A stretch of DNA of 64,000 nucleotides from CALARM01 sp040217695 (GCA_040217695.1 JBEHWO010000001.1:19236-83235), one strand, 5' to 3'. Shown: positions 45,836 through 54,070, numbered from the stretch's first letter. The notes: a model not told the origin generated them from the letters alone. Program-made: numbers and translations.

Positions 45836-46300
45836 CAGAATATACCTCTTACAGTTTGTGATGCATCATGGAAGAAAACTTTTACCTATGTGAGCATAAA
45901 TAATACATATATACTCTCATGACGCGTGACGGGAAGAAAACCTTTATTACATGCTTATGCCCGGGTCAGTAATTACTGAGGTGAGCATAAATAATAAATA
46001 TATGCTCTCGTGACGCGTAACGCGTAACGCGTGACGGGAGGAAGACCTTTATTACATGCTTATGCTCAGGTCAGTAAATAAAATATTATTCCTGTAAATA
46101 AATTATCATAACAGCCTTGATAAGTCAAATTTCTTGCAGAAAATGTTCTTCATTTGTAGATATGAGATTTTTGCTCGCGTAACGCGTCACGATATATAAG
46201 ATTTTGGTTACTAATTTACCTGTTTCGGTAATTAGATGTCGGATGTCTGGAGAAAAGAATTAGAATAGGCAAGACGGGCATGGTAGAAGTTCTGGTAGAA
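45836..46300. repeat. Two tandem type B elements and a short array upstream of the kinase-pilin gene
   Basis: Type B copies at 45887-45974 (array CATGACGCGTGACGGG) and 45975-46077 (four heptamers) lie head to tail. A single CGTAACGCGTCACG is at 46176-46190. The rest (46078-46300) is AT-rich; TTACTAATTTACC and GGTAATTAG form a weak inverted repeat near 46207-46236. I see no gene. Confidence 0.7.
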
Positions 46301-46305
46301 TCACA

Positions 46306-46333
46306 AAGCAGACAGTTTATTTACTGTCTGCTT
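46306..46333 (-). terminator. Hairpin terminator of the small peptide gene
   Basis: A perfect 11-bp stem AAGCAGACAGT / ACTGTCTGCTT with a 6-nt loop, ending on the minus strand in CTTTGTG. It lies 43 bp after the 31-codon gene and would close its transcript. Confidence 0.6.
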
Positions 46334-46376
46334 CAATTAAGGGGTATGTTTTTCATAATAGATTTCCTTTCTCTAA

Positions 46377-46472
46377 CTAATGAGGCATATTAATAGCTAA
46401 GGTTGACAATGTCAAACACCACATACACGGTCCTAATTTTTGTAACTTGCTCTGAAATACTTTCTTAATCAT
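46377..46472 (-). CDS. 31-residue peptide with CxxC motif
   Basis: ATG at 46472 preceded by AAGGTG (46485-46480) with 7-nt spacing. The peptide MIKKVFQSKLQKLGPC continues MWCLTLSTLAINMPH: a basic amphipathic first half and a hydrophobic second half with CMWC. It has a -10 box and a PhoB-like direct-repeat site upstream and a hairpin terminator downstream, making a complete small transcription unit in a 1-kb gap. Size and layout recall AgrD-type signalling peptides, toxic membrane peptides or RiPP precursors, but no maturation gene is next to it and I do not recognise the family. A second mini-frame MKNIPLN with AAAGGA upstream follows at about 46330-46355. Confidence 0.5.
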   Translation of the reverse strand: MIKKVFQSKLQKLGPCMWCLTLSTLAINMPH

Positions 46473-46516
46473 TTTCTTTCACCTTCTTTCTTTATTTTAT
46501 CTCTTTCACTGTTTGA

Positions 46517-46573
46517 ATTATAAAATAAAGATGTGAAGAATTTATGAAGAAGATGAGAATGTTCTGTGAAGAA
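46517..46573 (-). promoter_or_regulatory. Promoter with 11-bp-phased direct repeats (PhoB-box-like)
   Basis: On the minus strand TATAAT lies at 46522-46517 with no good -35. Instead TTCTTCA occurs at 46540-46534, 46551-46545 and 46573-46567, spaced 11 and 22 bp. The pair TTCTTCA-TAAA-TTCTTCA has the 7+4+7 layout of the Pho box (CTGTCATAAATCTGTCA) and ends 11 bp before the -10, where OmpR/PhoB-type activators bind. Confidence 0.55.
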
Positions 46574-46639
46574 ATTACTCGGGCAACATTCCCCCTGTTT
46601 ACCGCGAAATACCATGAACACCCAACATGTTCATCACTA

Positions 46640-46743
46640 ACTGTGGTGAGCATAAATAATACATATTTGCTCCCGTGACGCGTAACGCGTAACGCGTAAC
46701 AGGAGGAAGACTTTTATTACATGCTTATGTTCATGTCAGTAAT
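46640..46743. repeat. Type B element abutting a type A element
   Basis: CTGTGGTGAGCATAAATAAT, four CGTGACG/CGTAACG heptamers, AGGAGGAAGAC, and ATGCTTATGTTCATGTCAGT. Its right end is 7 bp from the type A copy at 46750; the same B-then-A order occurs at 52227-52456. Confidence 0.78.
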
Positions 46744-46749
46744 ATAAAA

Positions 46750-46852
46750 CAGAAGTTACATATGTTGTCATTGGGAGGAGCGAAGCAACGAAGCAATCCC
46801 GGCGGTTTCTGGTGTAATGACAGGATTCTCTTTACTTTTTGTGTAAGTCCTG
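46750..46852. mobile_element. MITE-like element type A, shortened copy
   Basis: Left end CAGAAGTTACA, GTCATTGGGAGGAGCGAAGC, GAAGCAATCCC, then a deletion of the inner right half, and right end GTGTAAGTCCTG. It ends 14 bp before the permease ATG and keeps an open frame into it. Confidence 0.7.
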
Positions 46853-46866
46853 ATAAAATACTAATT

Positions 46867-47814
46867 ATGAATGACGGAGATTTATTTATACTCATAGTTT
46901 CAATACTGGCGGCAGCTATAAGATCGGGAACTCCTGTGCTCTTTGCGACAGTAGGAGAAATATTTACTGAAAAATCAGGAGTCCTCAATCTGGGGCTTGA
47001 AGGCATGATTCTGACAGGTGCCGTATCGGGATATGCAGTAAATCATTATACGGGAAGTCTTTTACTGGGGGTAATTGCAGGTGTACTGGCTGGAGGTTTG
47101 ATAAGTCTCATACATGCCTTTCTTACGGTAACTCTGAGAGCAAACCAGGTAGTGAGCGGTATAGCTCTTACCATATTTGGTACAGGCCTGAGCGGACTTT
47201 TTGGTAAAAATCTTGTAGGGATTTCTACAAAAGGTTTTACTCCGATAGCAATACCTGTACTATCAAAAATTCCCGTAATAGGTAACATATTATTCAATCA
47301 GGATATACTTATCTATCTTTCCTATGTGCTTATACCTCTGTGTTATTTTTATATTTTTAAAACAAGACCGGGCCTGTACATGAGATCTGCAGGAGAAAAT
47401 CCGAGAACGGCAGACTCTCTTGGCATTAATGTTTCACTGGTACGATACCTCTATATATTTACGGGAGGGCTTCTGTGCGGTCTTGGAGGTGTATATTTAT
47501 CTCTTGCCTATACACCCATGTGGGTTCAGGATATGAGTGCAGGGAGGGGATGGATAGCCATTGCCCTCGTTATATTTGCCACATGGAACCCCGTAAAAGC
47601 GGCGGCAGGCGCATATTTATTCGGAGGAGTAGATGCACTGCAACTCAGAATTCAGGCAACAGGTATAGCCAATATACCTGCACCGCTCCTTAAAATGTTA
47701 CCATATATATTTACAATACTCGTTTTATTGATAGCCACAAAAGGAGCAGCCAGAAAAAGAATCGGGGCACCGGCAGCCCTTGGTATACCTTATGTGAGGG
47801 AAGAAAGAGGGTAA
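46867..47814 (+). CDS. ABC transporter permease, nucleoside (BmpA/NupQ-like) type
   Basis: 315 residues, about eight to ten TM helices. SGTPVLFATVGEIFTEKSGV and LNLGLEGMILTGA, ANQVVSGIALTIFGTG, SAGENPRTADSLGINV and GGVYLSLAYTPMWV are hallmark segments of the second permease of BmpA-type nucleoside ABC importers. The usual partners (lipoprotein, ATPase, first permease) are absent from the window, so it is an orphan. The ATG at 46867 has no visible SD and lies just after a type A element, which may have broken the original operon or supplied upstream sequence. Confidence 0.85.
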   Translation: MNDGDLFILIVSILAAAIRSGTPVLFATVGEIFTEKSGVLNLGLEGMILTGAVSGYAVNHYTGSLLLGVIAGVLAGGLISLIHAFLTVTLRANQVVSGIALTIFGTGLSGLFGKNLVGISTKGFTPIAIPVLSKIPVIGNILFNQDILIYLSYVLIPLCYFYIFKTRPGLYMRSAGENPRTADSLGINVSLVRYLYIFTGGLLCGLGGVYLSLAYTPMWVQDMSAGRGWIAIALVIFATWNPVKAAAGAYLFGGVDALQLRIQATGIANIPAPLLKMLPYIFTILVLLIATKGAARKRIGAPAALGIPYVREERG

Positions 47815-47921
47815 GAACGGTGAGTAGTGAAAAGTGAAAAGTGAAGAGTGAAGAGTAGGTGAGAACCACTGTGTTTGCCCGGTACCGGTGAAAAAACGCA
47901 TTACGCGTCACGCGTCACGAT
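47815..47921 (+). repeat. GTGAAAA units, type E palindrome remnant, CGTCACG units
   Basis: After the permease stop: GTGAGTA/GTGAAAA/GTGAAGA units (47820-47855), the type E remnant ending GCCCGGTACCGG (47877-47888), then CATTACGCGTCACGCGTCACG (47899-47920) before the next SD. Confidence 0.85.
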
Positions 47922-47940
47922 TTATAAAGGAGGAATTATA

Positions 47941-48693
47941 ATGCTAAAAACATCTTTTATCATATTATCCATCTTCATACTTCTTGCATCATCCCTGATG
48001 GCACAGATGCCGGGAGATGACAGAAATCCTGTAAATACAGGGAAATGTATAAATGCAGGTGCAGTTAAATCCATAGACGAAGATAATAAAACTCTCAAAG
48101 TGGATACAGTAGACTATGGTTCAATAACTCTGAAAATAAATGATTCTACTGAAATAAAAATAGATAATAATTTTTTGAATTTTGAAGACATTCGACAGGG
48201 AGATAAAATCTGGTTTGAAGGTTACTGGAGTAAAAACCTTTTGTCTGCAGTTAAAATTAAAATTCTTCAGGGAGATCCGAAATCATATCTTTACGGGAAT
48301 ACTTCTTCTCCCGGTTCTGTTAAAAATGTTCAGACCGGGGTAACTTCATCAAATCTGTCACGTCTTATCATATCAAAAATTATAATAATAAGCAGGGGAG
48401 AAAAGATAAATCTCAGGGTGAAATTATATAATGAAGGAGTAAATAATATAAGTGAACCTTATGCTATAATTCTTTACATAAGACAGACTCCCGGCGATAA
48501 TTATGAACAGATAAAATTCTGGGAAGAAAAAGGACTGAAAGCTAAAAACTATTTAAGCAGAGATTATTTTATATACAGTCCGAGTCCCTATCTTGGTATG
48601 AATTATTTTCAGGTAAAAGCTGATCTCGTTGATACATCCGGTAATGTTTTTTATAGTTTTGAACAGGATTTTACAGGGAAAGATGTTTTGTAG
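47941..48693 (+). CDS. Secreted protein with DUF5666-like and CARDB-like domains
   Basis: Start at the ATG with AAAGGAGG upstream. 250 residues with Sec signal (SFIILSIFILLASSLMAQ). Residues about 38-112 look like the beta-barrel DUF5666 (GAVKSIDEDNKTLKVDTVDY, FEDIRQGDKIWFEGYW). After a Ser/Gly-rich linker, residues 150-250 resemble a CARDB/Ig-like adhesion domain (GEKINLRVKLYNEGVNNISE, FQVKADLVDTSGNVF). Probably a periplasmic or surface protein; role unknown. Confidence 0.72.
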   Translation: MLKTSFIILSIFILLASSLMAQMPGDDRNPVNTGKCINAGAVKSIDEDNKTLKVDTVDYGSITLKINDSTEIKIDNNFLNFEDIRQGDKIWFEGYWSKNLLSAVKIKILQGDPKSYLYGNTSSPGSVKNVQTGVTSSNLSRLIISKIIIISRGEKINLRVKLYNEGVNNISEPYAIILYIRQTPGDNYEQIKFWEEKGLKAKNYLSRDYFIYSPSPYLGMNYFQVKADLVDTSGNVFYSFEQDFTGKDVL

Positions 48694-48724
48694 GCGTAAT
48701 GCGTGATGTGAGGAAGGACACCGG

Positions 48725-48967
48725 TTACTGTTCTAATTTGCGTGTGCCATGTTCTCTGGAATATTCAAAAATCTGACCGTCATCCATTATGGCAAGAGGT
48801 TTCGGGCCGGAACATATGCCGGAAAATCCGGTGTTGCCGAGCATTCCTCTTTCCTGAAATCTTTCAACAGGTGAGAAATCTTCTGTTTTTTCCATAGAAA
48901 CAGAAGGTTTTTTTATACCTTTCATTACAGGATCTGATATGAGAAACTGGCTGAAATCTGAAAGCAT
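48725..48967 (-). CDS. Small hypothetical protein (80 residues)
   Basis: An open frame of 80 residues (MLSDFSQFLISDPVMKGIKK to EHGTRKLEQ) without recognisable domain, signal or SD. It is preceded in its own sense direction by a TCAC-type array, as real genes here are, which is the main support. It could be a remnant. Confidence 0.4.
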   Translation of the reverse strand: MLSDFSQFLISDPVMKGIKKPSVSMEKTEDFSPVERFQERGMLGNTGFSGICSGPKPLAIMDDGQIFEYSREHGTRKLEQ

Positions 48968-48979
48968 ATTTGTTTGTGA

Positions 48980-49152
48980 TGGGTAATGCTATAATCGTGA
49001 CGCGTAACGCGTAACGCGTGACGGGTAAATTTCACCCCTCACTCTTCACAACTCACTTTTCACTCCTTAATTGACTTTTACATCTTCTCGTATTATCATT
49101 ATATCATACCTGTAAACAGCCATATGCAGAATCCTCGCGTCACGCGTCACGA
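48980..49152. repeat. Heptamer arrays left of the IS607-like element
   Basis: GTGATGG/GTAATGC and CGTGACG/CGTAACG units (48978-49024), TCACTCT/TCACTTT units (49037-49065), and CGTCACGCGTCACG (49137-49151) followed by AAAAGGAGG, i.e. array plus SD with no gene directly after it because the element begins there. Confidence 0.82.
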
Positions 49153-49275
49153 CAAAAGGAGGCTGACAACAGTTAACAATAATCTATATAAACTTATGTA
49201 AAATAATTGATTTTATATAATCTATGTAGTATAATATAAGGAAATGATATTTATATTATATATAGAGAGAAGTTA

Positions 49276-49917
49276 ATGATGTCAAAATATTATAACATAG
49301 GAGAATTCGCAAAACTTATAAATAAATCTGCCGATACATTACGTAGATGGGACAGAGAAGGAAAATTAAAACCAGGTTATGTTACATCAGGCAGGCATAG
49401 AATGTACAGTGAAAAGCAATTAAAAGAATTATGTGGATGTGGTATTTTTTTAAAGAATAAACCAAAAAAAATCATAGGTTACTGTAGAGTATCAAGTGTG
49501 AAAGAAAAAGATGATCTGGAAAGACAAATAAAATATGTAACAGAATATATGATAGCAAAAGGTTATAGTTTTGAAATAGTAACAGATATAGGAAGCGGAA
49601 TAAATTATAATAGAAAAGGATTGAATGAGTTACTGGAATCAGTAATTAATAATGAAATAGAAAAGATTATATTGTTATATAAAGATAGACTGGTGAGATT
49701 TGGATATGAACTGATAGAAAATATATGCAAAAATTATAATACAGAGATAGAAATAATAGATAACACGGTTAAAACAGAAGATCAGGAATTAGTAGAAGAT
49801 TTAATTCAGATAATAACAGTATTTAGCTGCAGATTACAGGGTAAACGGGCGAATAAGGCGAAACGATTGATAAAGGAATTACGATATGAAAACAATAAAG
49901 ATAAGGGTAAAGGATAA
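49276..49917 (+). CDS. tnpA: IS607-type serine recombinase TnpA
   Basis: 213 residues: N-terminal MerR-like HTH (YNIGEFAKLINKSADTLRRW, then GRHRMYSEKQLKEL) followed by a resolvase domain with catalytic Ser73 in GYCRVSSVKEKDDLERQ and LYKDRLVRFGYELI. DNA-binding domain before the catalytic domain is specific to the IS607 type. It moves the element by serine recombination through a circular intermediate. The gene appears intact, is AT-richer than its neighbours and overlaps tnpB. Confidence 0.94.
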   Translation: MMSKYYNIGEFAKLINKSADTLRRWDREGKLKPGYVTSGRHRMYSEKQLKELCGCGIFLKNKPKKIIGYCRVSSVKEKDDLERQIKYVTEYMIAKGYSFEIVTDIGSGINYNRKGLNELLESVINNEIEKIILLYKDRLVRFGYELIENICKNYNTEIEIIDNTVKTEDQELVEDLIQIITVFSCRLQGKRANKAKRLIKELRYENNKDKGKG

Positions 49918-51313
49918 TAAAGTAAAACCTTATATAATCGATAAAGTCTATGAATATCGTCATTTTGAAAATATGTATATAATTCTTCTGCATCAGGATT
50001 ACAATCAAAACCTGAATGATTTCAAAATATTAACTGATTATCGAGTAATGAGAGCAGTATTAAGAGATAATAAAGGTGGAAAAGTAAGAGAAAAAGTAGA
50101 ATATATAAAAGAGAAATATAAAGACCATTCATTAATGAAAGATTTAATAGAAAGTTCAAAGAAATTAAAAATCCATAATGCAGTAGAGATAATGAAAAGA
50201 GTAAAATCTCAATATAAAGGATTTTTCACGAAAAAGCAAAGAGGAGATGTCTCTGCACGACCTCCTAAGACAAAGAAATTATCAAAAATGCATAGTTATA
50301 CAATCCCCCTTGATGGTCACAAATCTTTCAGTTTAAAGAATAAAAATAAAGCAGGTATAAATTTAGATAAAAAAATGATATATACTCATATGAATTTTGT
50401 AGAAGTAGGGAAATTAACAGGCGGTATTGATAATATAGAGTCAATAAATGTAAATTTTTCTAATAAAGATATTTATTTTCTAATAAGTCACAACAAAAAG
50501 ACTCCTATCAGTAATAATCCGAAAGAAATAAAAAGCTGCGGTATAGATGTGGGAATTGAAAATCTTATAACTCTTTATATTAATGATGATAAAAGTAATT
50601 CATTAATAATAGATGGAAGACCTTATAAAACCTTTAATAGTAATTTTAATCGTATTACAGGTAAGTTAAACACAGATATTTCTAATCTAATAAACAGGAA
50701 AAATCCTGATGACAGAGAGAAAATTCAATATTTAAGTAATTTCCGTTCTTTTTTATATGAAAAACGAAACAGGTATTTTGAGACAGAATTTAATAAAATA
50801 AGTAAAAGAGTATCAGAATATTTAATAATGCAGGACGTTACTCATCTATCAATATCTAATAATCTATCAGACTTAAAGAATAATGGAAATTGTGAATTAG
50901 GAAAAAGTGTAAAACAAAATTTTATCCAGATACCATTTATAAAACTCCTTAAAATGATTAAATATAAATGTGAGATACAGGGAATAACCGTTAACTATGT
51001 TGATGAAGCATATACTTCCAGGACATCATCAATATCGTCAGACATAAAGAGAATACAGGAATTATCTAAAGATAAGAAACTTTCAACTGATGATTTCAAT
51101 GGAAATCGAGTTAAACGGGGATTATTTTTAGATAACAGAGTAAACAAAATAGTCAATTCAGATTGTAATGCAGGATTTAATATTTGCAAACTAAATCCTG
51201 CCTATAAAGCTATTAAAAAGAAAGGAGAAAGTTGGTTTAAACTATGTAATCCAAAGAAATTTAGATGCGATCATGATTTATGTAAATTTTTACATAATAA
51301 TGATTTCGGATAA
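49886..51313 (+). CDS. tnpB: TnpB RNA-guided nuclease (IS607 type, altered active-site region)
   Basis: 475 residues of the TnpB/OrfB family, ancestral to Cas12. RuvC-I Asp221 lies in SCGIDVGIENLITLY. The region where most TnpBs have the RuvC-II Glu reads THLSISNNLSDLKNNG, with no Glu in the usual place; NFIQIPFIKLLKMIKYKCE and VDEAYTSRTSS follow, so the Glu of VDEAYTS is a candidate substitute. RuvC-III Asp is in VNSDCNAGFNI. The zinc ribbon's first CxxC is replaced by SISS and the second is absent. The RVKRGLF motif is kept. Either a naturally rearranged TnpB subfamily or an inactive copy. Confidence 0.9.
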   Translation: MKTIKIRVKDNKVKPYIIDKVYEYRHFENMYIILLHQDYNQNLNDFKILTDYRVMRAVLRDNKGGKVREKVEYIKEKYKDHSLMKDLIESSKKLKIHNAVEIMKRVKSQYKGFFTKKQRGDVSARPPKTKKLSKMHSYTIPLDGHKSFSLKNKNKAGINLDKKMIYTHMNFVEVGKLTGGIDNIESINVNFSNKDIYFLISHNKKTPISNNPKEIKSCGIDVGIENLITLYINDDKSNSLIIDGRPYKTFNSNFNRITGKLNTDISNLINRKNPDDREKIQYLSNFRSFLYEKRNRYFETEFNKISKRVSEYLIMQDVTHLSISNNLSDLKNNGNCELGKSVKQNFIQIPFIKLLKMIKYKCEIQGITVNYVDEAYTSRTSSISSDIKRIQELSKDKKLSTDDFNGNRVKRGLFLDNRVNKIVNSDCNAGFNICKLNPAYKAIKKKGESWFKLCNPKKFRCDHDLCKFLHNNDFG

Positions 51314-51398
51314 AACTCTTTTGGTGTAACGTTGTTATTTCTGTAGATTTGTGTAATGTTACATAGATTTACATAAATATAAATCAACGGACATTATC

Positions 51399-52193
51399 TT
51401 GTCGGAACCGGAAAATATGAGTAAAAAAGATTTAAGCGGAAGTGATATGAAAGGTCATGACCTGAAGGGTGTAAATCTTCAGGAAGCCAACCTGAAGGGT
51501 GCCAACCTGTCAGGTGCCGATCTGTCAAATGCCAGTTTATCAGGAGCAAATTTAACGGAAGCAGATCTCAGTTATGCAGATCTCACAAATGTCGATCTCA
51601 GTAATGCTATTCTGACAGGAGCGAATATGAATAAAGCCAGATTACTTTATGCAGATCTTGAAAATACGGATCTGAGAAATGTTATTCTGAGTTATGCAGA
51701 CCTGAGATGTATCGATCTTGAAGGGAAAGATTTGAACGGTTCTGATTTAACCCATGCCGACCTGAGCAGGGCAAACCTTAAAGATGCAAATTTAAGCTAC
51801 AGTGATCTCAGTTATGCCGACTTAAGTAAAGCAGATCTGAACAGGGCAAACCTGAGCAATGCTCTTTTAGCTGAATGTAATCTCTCCGGATCCAATATGG
51901 CGGAAGCAGATCTGAGTAAAACCTGGATAGGTAAAGCCAGACTCTGTCATGCAAATCTCACGGGAGCTGATTTGAGTTACGGAGATTTAAGCAATGCAAA
52001 TTTGAGTGATGCAAATTTAAATAATGCCAATCTGAGTTATACAAATCTCACGGGAGCGGATTTAAGCCTTACGAATATTGAAGGCGCAAATTTTACAGGC
52101 GCCAATTTAAATAATGTAGATTTGAGCAAAACCGATTTAAGTAAAGCAGACCTCACAAGGGCAAATCTTAAAGGAGCCACAGGAATTTCATAG
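51399..52193 (+). CDS. Pentapeptide-repeat protein
   Basis: 264 residues, nearly all A(D/N)LxX pentapeptides (LSGADLSNASLSGANLTEAD), predicting a right-handed quadrilateral beta-helix. No signal or TM. Related proteins include Qnr/MfpA gyrase-protecting DNA mimics and many of unknown function; the negative charge fits but does not prove mimicry. TTG start is used; an ATG at 51417 is an alternative. The IS607-like element ends 5 bp upstream and appears to have separated this gene from its original array and SD (AGGAGG at 49157-49162). Confidence 0.87.
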   Translation: MSEPENMSKKDLSGSDMKGHDLKGVNLQEANLKGANLSGADLSNASLSGANLTEADLSYADLTNVDLSNAILTGANMNKARLLYADLENTDLRNVILSYADLRCIDLEGKDLNGSDLTHADLSRANLKDANLSYSDLSYADLSKADLNRANLSNALLAECNLSGSNMAEADLSKTWIGKARLCHANLTGADLSYGDLSNANLSDANLNNANLSYTNLTGADLSLTNIEGANFTGANLNNVDLSKTDLSKADLTRANLKGATGIS

Positions 52194-52226
52194 CTGGTTT
52201 TTCAAATCCCTCTATGTGGTCAGGTT

Positions 52227-52323
52227 ACTGTGATGAGAAATACATACATGCTCTCGTGACGCGTAACGCGTAACGTGTGACGGGAGGAAGACACTTATTA
52301 AATGCTTATGCTCAGGTCAGTAA
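52227..52323. repeat. Type B element
   Basis: CTGTGATGAGAAATACATAC, four heptamers ending CGTGTGACGGGAGG, and ATGCTTATGCTCAGGTCAGT. One base separates it from the type A element. Confidence 0.78.
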
Positions 52324-52324
52324 A

Positions 52325-52456
52325 CAGGACTTACGCAAAAAACAGGGGGAAACCAGTCATTGCGAGCGAAGTGAAGCAATCCCATCATGGCAACAGAAAA
52401 CCATTGGGATTGCTTCGTCACCTTGCTCCTCGCAGTGACAAAATGCGTAACTCCTG
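52325..52456. mobile_element. MITE-like element type A, complete copy in reverse
   Basis: Ends CAGGACTTACGCA and TGCGTAACTCCTG; inner arms GTCATTGCGAGCGAAGTGAA and TGCTCCTCGCAGTGAC with GCAATCCC/GGGATTGC. 132 bp, same length as the 3176 copy. Confidence 0.75.
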
Positions 52457-52461
52457 TTTAA

Positions 52462-52544
52462 ATGTATAGGAATTTTCATTTTTAACGGCCTAAAATAAAG
52501 ATTTAGATAAAAATTAAGTAAAGGCAGTTTATCTAAATAATTTA
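52462..52544 (+). repeat. Type C dispersed repeat, copy 2
   Basis: GTATAGGAATTTTCATTTTT through GTTTATCTAAATAATTTA. Its last bases supply the TAA stop (52542-52544 on the minus strand) of the zinc-ribbon TPR gene. Confidence 0.75.
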
Positions 52545-53861
52545 TCGTTTTTTTATTTGAGAAATTTTCTTTTCCGCTCTCTTTATAAGAGCTCTGTCTT
52601 TATTTATTTCAATGACTTTTTTATAATATTCCAGAGCTTTCTTCTTATCCTGTTTTTCTTCATATATAAGTCCAATATTATAGTAAGCAAAGGGATAATT
52701 CGGATCAATGGTTAAAGCTTTTTCGTAATATTCCATTGCTCTGTCATAATTTTCCAGTTCATAACAATCTATTCCGGCATTGTTAATCAGATAAATATCA
52801 TTCGGATCCTGCTCGAGGGCTTTACAGGTATGTTCCAGGGATTTTTCAAATTTTTTTGTATCATAATAGACAAGACCTAATTTATAATGGCTGTAATAAT
52901 AGTCAGGGCTTAATTCCAGGCTTTTTTCGTAATAATCTATAGCTTTTTTATTATCTTTTTTGTAGTAATAATAAATATTCCCCAGATTATAAAGAACAAC
53001 ATAATAACTGGAATAAGAAGTCGGGATTTTATTATAATATTCCCCGGCTTTATCTATATTTTCTTCCGTATAATAAATATTCCCGAGAGTAAGATAAGGA
53101 GAGCCTTCCGAAGGGGCAAGTTCTATGGCTTTTTGCGCATAGTCTCTGGCAGATTTATAATCTTTAATATTATAATAACACATGGCCATAGCGTCATAAC
53201 AATCATAAGGAAAGCCGGTTTTATCAATAGATTTTGAATAATAGGAGAGCGCCTCTTTATAATTGCCTTCGTAATAAAGAGAATTTCCCGTATAATAAAG
53301 TGATTCGTAATTATTCGGGTCAAGGGAAAGACTTTTTGAATAATAGTCTTTTGCTTTGCCGTACTCCGAAAGATAGTAATGGCAATCTGCAAGATCATTA
53401 TAACTGGCAGAGTCGTTCGGATCTTTCTCTATAGCTTTTTCATATTCTGTAATGGCTTCTCTGTACTGTTTATTCCTGTAATAATTCAGGGCTTTATTTT
53501 TATGGTCTTTACTTTCCTGAATAGATGATGCTTCTTTATATTTTGTAAGTATAAAAGGGATTACTGCAGAGGTTATGAACAGAATTACCACTGCTGCGAC
53601 AATGGCAATTGAGATACCGACTATATTATTATTCTGAACAGGAGGAGTGACATTATATGGACTTATTTCAGGATATGGAGTTATTTCAGGCTGTTTTCTG
53701 ACCGAATAAGGCAGATGTCTTGTTTCTTTTTCATCACTTATGGGAGTAATTTTAGAGACAGGGCTACTGCCTGTTAAAAATTCGTCTTTAAGTTCTGCCA
53801 GACATGTCGGACAGATAGTCTCAAAATCACTGAATTTTTTATTGCATTTCGGGCAGAACAT
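52542..53861 (-). CDS. Zinc-ribbon, TM and TPR protein
   Basis: 439 residues; SD AAGGAG before the ATG. Zinc ribbon C3/C6/C17/C20, a Pro/Tyr-rich linker, one TM helix (ISIAIVAAVVILFITSAVIP, about 82-101), then about nine TPRs filling the C-terminal 320 residues (ALNYYRNKQYREAITEYEKA, and so on). The arrangement mirrors the kinase at 6957 without its kinase domain, so the two may share partners. Cytosolic zinc ribbon and extracytoplasmic TPRs are predicted. Confidence 0.86.
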   Translation of the reverse strand: MFCPKCNKKFSDFETICPTCLAELKDEFLTGSSPVSKITPISDEKETRHLPYSVRKQPEITPYPEISPYNVTPPVQNNNIVGISIAIVAAVVILFITSAVIPFILTKYKEASSIQESKDHKNKALNYYRNKQYREAITEYEKAIEKDPNDSASYNDLADCHYYLSEYGKAKDYYSKSLSLDPNNYESLYYTGNSLYYEGNYKEALSYYSKSIDKTGFPYDCYDAMAMCYYNIKDYKSARDYAQKAIELAPSEGSPYLTLGNIYYTEENIDKAGEYYNKIPTSYSSYYVVLYNLGNIYYYYKKDNKKAIDYYEKSLELSPDYYYSHYKLGLVYYDTKKFEKSLEHTCKALEQDPNDIYLINNAGIDCYELENYDRAMEYYEKALTIDPNYPFAYYNIGLIYEEKQDKKKALEYYKKVIEINKDRALIKRAEKKISQIKKR

Positions 53862-53879
53862 AGGTGACTCCTTTTTATA

Positions 53880-54070
53880 TTCGTGACGCGTAACGCGTGA
53901 CGCGTGACGCGTGACGGGTTTATAACTGACCGTTTGTGCATTGCCGGGTAATTGTAGTTCATTTCATAACTTATTAGAATTTAAATAATTCGTGAGCCGT
54001 GATGCGTAATGCGTAATGGGTTATTACCCTTTGCATCACGCATCACGCTTTACGCATTACGAGGTTATTA
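53880..54070. repeat. Arrays in the divergent gap before the S9 gene
   Basis: CGTGACG/CGTAACG units (53881-53916) read as TCAC units ahead of the zinc-ribbon gene. GTGAGCCGTGATGCGTAATG (53993-54012) and CATCACGCATCACGC (54034-54063) form an inverted pair around GGGTTATTACCC. A further CGTCACGCGTGACGCGTCAC block (54240-54267) precedes the S9 gene. Confidence 0.78.

Larger units (their letters stand above)
49165..51393 (+). mobile_element. IS607-family insertion element
   Basis: Contains serine-recombinase tnpA and RNA-guided nuclease tnpB overlapping by 32 bp. GACA occurs at both proposed edges (49165-49168 and 51390-51393). No terminal inverted repeats, as expected for IS607; subterminal CTATGTA (left, about 49222) and TACATAG (right, about 51360) motifs may be TnpA sites. 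The 80 bp after tnpB would hold the 3' part of the guide (omega) RNA, with the guide taken from the flanking pentapeptide gene. Confidence 0.72.
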
